The notes beneath the pieces are model-generated. The model searched no databases, was not told the DNA's origin, and was given only the letters and a program-made list of their open reading frames with translations. From the NCBI RefSeq assembly GCF_932526225.1, contig NC_064041.1, positions 5,514,046 to 5,578,045 of the forward strand: DNA of 64,000 bases, written 5' to 3'. Positions 61,001-64,000 of the stretch are shown one piece after another. How positions within the stretch are numbered: position 1 is the first letter of the stretch; every line of letters begins with the position of its first letter. Position numbers and translations under genes: made by a program. This stretch comes from Nematostella vectensis. Its lineage: Eukaryota > Cnidaria > Anthozoa > Actiniaria > Edwardsiidae.

Positions 61001-63126
61001 CCTGCATGTTGTACGCCTCTCTTTAATAAAGAAGTTTAGGATAGAGAAAATCGTTCATGAATTTTCCCAACAGCTACCCTGATCTCAAGCCCCAACAGAC
61101 GTTACACGCCCACCCTGCCAACTGCATCTGCATCAAGTTTGACCCCATGGGAAGGTGAGCAAGAACTGACCAGAAGTGGGTTTAATTGGAGAGATTGGAA
61201 GGGGTGTGGGGGGGGGGGGGGAGGGGCTGCTAAGTGAAAATGACATGTATGGAAAATATCGAGCAATGGGGGTGAAAATTTAAAATCATTTTCATTAATG
61301 TTAGAAGTATCAATTCTAAACCTGTTTTTCAGTAAAATTCTATTGGAAGCAGAAAAACATGCTGTGCAGTTTACTTATAAGCTTTATCCTCACAAATAGG
61401 CAATACTGTACTCACAAACAGTAGTCGGTCTTGGGACTGCAATTCGCCATTTGCGCCTCCCGAGCGACACAGAGACTGCTTCCGGTCTCTACGTTGCCCT
61501 GTGTCCCCGAGGGTGGTTCAGTAGAATTCTCCAGATGTATATCTCATATGTTAGAGTTATTGCCTCATATTGCAGCATTTCTTTTTTCCAGATATTTTGC
61601 AACTGGCAGTGCTGATGCTTTGGTTAGCTTATGGGACCTGGATGAGTTGGTCTGCGTCAGGACATTCTCAAGACTTGAGTAAGTTGCCATTATTGACACT
61701 AATTTTGTTTATTTATAAATTTTCTCCAACCCCCTACTACCTTGGAAGTATACCCAAATAAAGTCTAGCTTTGAATTCACTATGCCCACTATACAGAAGG
61801 AGTAAGGGTGCATAGATATTCACCAAGCCTCTGTTTAAAGAAAAAGTTTAATGGCTGTACCCCAGAGCTTACAACAAAACAATGCACATGATATCTAAAT
61901 AACAGGTCAGTCAGATTACATTTTAAAGTTTTGAATTCAAGAAGATAGTTCGAAAATAGGCTTCAAACAGTATTTACTTCATCATCTGCTTTTTCTAATA
62001 CATGAGACGTATTTGGAGCTCCTTACAGTATTTAACTGGGACATGTGCGCCTCGTGACCTGGTATTTACATATCGCTTGAAACCGACAATCTCTCCCAGT
62101 GTGTCCTTAGTTGGTATGTCTAGCGGTTACATGGAATTCAAAGACTGTCCTGTAATTCAGATATTATCTGCAATGGGCCAAATAAACGTAACTGGACTTC
62201 ATTACCTTATGTACTATCTAACGTGTTGCTTCAGCTGGCCGGTGCGAACCCTAAGTTTTAGTCATGATGGAAGAATGCTGGCATCGGGATCAGAAGATCT
62301 CATCATTGACATTGTGAGTATCTTTTCCTAACCAACCTGTGAAACAAGTTTTTTGCCAATCATTTAAAACAACGTTTTTATGATCATTTACACACAGTAC
62401 AGATACAGTACAGATACAGTACAGCTCAGTGCATTGATTTATAATTAATGTCTTTCAAGAGAAACAGGGACATCAGTATGATGACAGCCTTAGATTCATC
62501 AGTCAAAAGGACTGACCAAAAGTTCCCCAAATCAAGAAAGTAGATGAAATTTGACTTCAGTCTCCTGAAAGTTATAGGGAATCATACGAGTAAAAAGTGT
62601 CAACAGAGAAGACATTAGTTGCTTTGAACACCGCATTGTCAGCATCAAGCCCATACCCAGGATTTTTCTTGGCGGGGTGCGAAATACGAAAAAAAGGACC
62701 TTATTTTCCGTCCTCTGATAAAAATCCAACCATCTTCGAAAGAAAGAGGAAAAAAGGATTTTTTTTGCCTTCGCAGTATCTCAACCGGAAGTTTGTTGTC
62801 GGATTTGGCTACATACCAGAGTGATCTAGCTTATGATTTATAGTTTTGTCTACATATAGCACCTCTATTGAGAACCAAAAGTGGACTTCGGCCGTTGTGT
62901 GTGGGGAGGGTGCGTTCGCACCCCCTGCAACCCCCCCTGGGTACGGGCCTGGTCAGGCTGTTTCACGGAGATAAGACCCTATGTTCTGTTACTGACAAGA
63001 GTGGTTTGTTTGCAGGCCATGGTAGAAACAGGCGAGCGCATCTGCGAGGTCCAGTGTCATGCCCCCACCTTTACAGTTGCTTGGCACCCGAACAAACCAT
63101 TACTTGCCTTCGCCTGTGATGATAAG
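53946..63126 (+). CDS. THOC3: THO complex subunit 3 (WD40), last exon outside window
   Basis: THOC3/TEX1 is a WD40 subunit of the THO/TREX complex that couples transcription to mRNA export. Ten exons in phase: 53946-54050, 56436-56531, 58801-58924, 60038-60129, 60412-60480, 60576-60652, 61074-61154, 61592-61678, 62235-62313 and 63016-63126 (307 codons). Conserved segments include VHSVSWSCDGRRLASGSFDR, YKGHNESVDQLCWHPSNPDL, SGDKTIRIWDAR, GENINICWSPDG, FKFEVNEISWNN, CICIKFDPMG, FATGSADALVSLWDLDELVC, DWPVRTLSFSHDGRMLASGS and APTFTVAWHPNKPLLAFACD. Only the final about 20 residues are missing, beyond 64000. The first ATG (53946) is used; a second at 53958 is possible. Introns carry several repeats, including a hammerhead-like palindrome and donor-derived minisatellite. 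Confidence 0.97.
54690..55490 (+). repeat. About 125-130-bp tandem repeat, six copies
   Basis: Units share GAGTGTAACATCGCTGCACG, TTTAG, AAGTGTAG, GCATGCATATAGTTTGAGTG, CCTTGAGTGTTCTA and GTGCATGTAGTTCCTTTATC. Located in THOC3 intron 1. Confidence 0.92.
57823..57982. repeat. Perfect 160-bp palindrome flanked by (TA)n
   Basis: Two 80-bp arms (57823-57902 and 57903-57982) are exact reverse complements around GGGGATCCCC. TA dinucleotide runs lie just outside (57739-57768; 57981-58015). Such head-to-head termini are typical of retroelement ends joined in inverse orientation. Confidence 0.95.
57907..57929 (+). ncRNA. Hammerhead-ribozyme-like core
   Basis: CTGATGA (57907-57913), a 4-bp stem GTGG/CCAC closed by loop GCAA (57914-57925), then GAAA (57926-57929): the conserved catalytic core order of hammerhead ribozymes. 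Because of the palindrome the same core exists on the minus strand. A stem III with ACAGGTCTG upstream is possible. Penelope-like and retrozyme elements are known to carry such motifs. Activity is not shown and the cleavage triplet (GTT) is not the usual GTC. Confidence 0.5.
60659..60975 (+). repeat. 105-bp tandem repeat, three copies, beside a THOC3 donor
   Basis: It begins 6 nt after the exon-6 donor (60653). Units share ATAACCATGAAGAGACCT, TATGGCTTGGGGTTCAAAGC and TTTCACTACTTGATTAC. The period is a multiple of 3, so it reads as an open frame, but it lies between two well-supported exons. Confidence 0.93.
62648..62953. mobile_element. MITE-like element, family 'TGGGTACGGGCC', copy 2
   Basis: AAGCCCATACCCAGGATTTT and CCCCCCTGGGTACGGGCCTG are inverted ends; AGGGTGCGTTCGCACCCCC lies near the right end. 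Related to 35730-36007. Located in THOC3 intron 9. Confidence 0.7.
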
Positions 63127-64000
63127 GTATTAGTGTACTACTGTACAACAAACCATTACTTGCCTTCGCCTGTGATGATAAGGTATTAGTGTACTACTGT
63201 ACAACAAACCATTACTTGCCTTCGCCTGTGATGAAAAGGTATTAGTGTACTACTGTACAACAAACCATTACTTGCCTTCGCCTGTGATGATAAGGTATAA
63301 GTGTACTACTGTACAACAAACCATTACTTGCCTTCGCCTGTGATGAAAAGGTATTAGTGTACTACTGTACAACAAACCATTACTTGCCTTCGCCTGTGAT
63401 GATAAGGTATTCGTGTACTACTCTACAACAAACCATTACTTCGCCTGTGATGATAAGGTATTAGTGTACTACTGTACAACAAACCATTAGTTGCCTTCGC
63501 CTGTGATGATAAGGTATTAGTGTACTACTGTACAACAAACCATTACTTGCCTTCGCCTGTGATAATAAGGTATTAGTGTACTACTGTACAACAAACCATT
63601 ACTTGCCTTCGCCTGTGATGAAAAGGTATTAGTGTACTACTGTACAACAAACCATTACTTGCCTTCGCCTGTGATGATAAGGTATTCGTGTACTACTCTA
63701 CAACAAACCATTACTTCGCCTGTGATGAAAAGGTATTAGTGTACTACTGTACAACAAACCATTACTTGCCTTCGCCTGTGATGATAAGGTATTCGTGTAC
63801 TACTCTACAACAAACCATTACTTCGCCTGTGATGATAAGGTATAAGTGTACTACTCTACAACAAACCATTACTTGCCTTCGCCTGTGATAATAAGGTATT
63901 AGTGTACTACTGTACAACAAACCATTAGTTGCCTTCGCCTGCGATGATAAGGTATTAATGTACTACTCTACAACAAACCATTACTTGCCTTCGCCTGCGA
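63090..64000 (+). repeat. 56-bp minisatellite built from THOC3 exon 10 end and donor
   Basis: About 16 units of CCATTACTTGCCTTCGCCTG, TGATGATAAG, GTATTAGTGTACTACTGTAC, AACAAA, with one shortened class lacking TGCC. The first 30 nt are coding (PLLAFACDDK) in the true exon; GTATTA is its donor. The array runs to the window edge. Confidence 0.95.

Noticed and set aside
60665-61039. 124-codon ORF with three MKRPxLWLGVQSPYH repeats
   Set aside because: A 105-bp intronic tandem repeat between THOC3 exons 6 and 7.
63688-63888. Repeating YYSTTNHY-type ORFs at the window end
   Set aside because: Frame-shifted reading of the 56-bp donor minisatellite.

Overview
This is a eukaryotic, intron-rich nuclear window, most likely from an anthozoan cnidarian (sea-anemone-like). 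The pointers are two secreted serine proteases with a C-terminal ShK-type six-cysteine module, an LRR-type rhodopsin-family receptor with few close relatives outside animals, metazoan nuclear genes with small exons, and a very high density of short inverted-repeat elements and minisatellites. The species cannot be fixed from sequence alone. Most of the automatically visible open frames are not genes. Real exons are short, and I assembled them by matching splice sites, codon phase and family conservation.

Layout. 1-2050: no gene recognised. 2130-9376 (-): CCNB1IP1/HEI10, a meiotic RING/coiled-coil protein in 10 exons. 10352-13528 (+): CUTA in 6 exons, head-to-head with CCNB1IP1. 14778-20206 (-): NELFE, the RRM subunit of negative elongation factor, in 15 exons and convergent with CUTA. 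20425-22360 (+): a CARD-domain protein with a PPxY tail, only about 0.2 kb from the NELFE start. 22.4-25.5 kb: repeats. 25594-26007 (-): a hypothetical basic protein with an RVxF motif. 27593-30794 (-): 3' part of an LRR/relaxin-receptor-like GPCR. 30.8-36.0 kb: repeats, including a 0.8-kb direct duplication. 36044-39603 (-) and 42088-47147 (-): paralogous secreted chymotrypsin-fold proteases with ShK tails. 48115-53497 (-): a divergent T-box transcription factor. 53946-63126 (+, running off the window): THOC3, head-to-head with the T-box gene.

Three of the gene pairs are divergent with short shared promoters (CCNB1IP1/CUTA, NELFE/CARD, T-box/THOC3). The genes do not form one pathway. NELFE and THOC3 act in transcription elongation and mRNA export, CCNB1IP1 in crossover control, and the proteases are secreted.

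The most unusual feature is structural. Several minisatellites are built from copies of an exon's own 3' end plus its 5' splice site (CUTA introns 4 and 5, THOC3 after exon 10, protease B after the proline linker). The window also holds an 80-bp-arm perfect palindrome carrying a hammerhead-ribozyme-like core, a tRNA-Glu-derived SINE, and at least a dozen MITE-like inverted-repeat elements.
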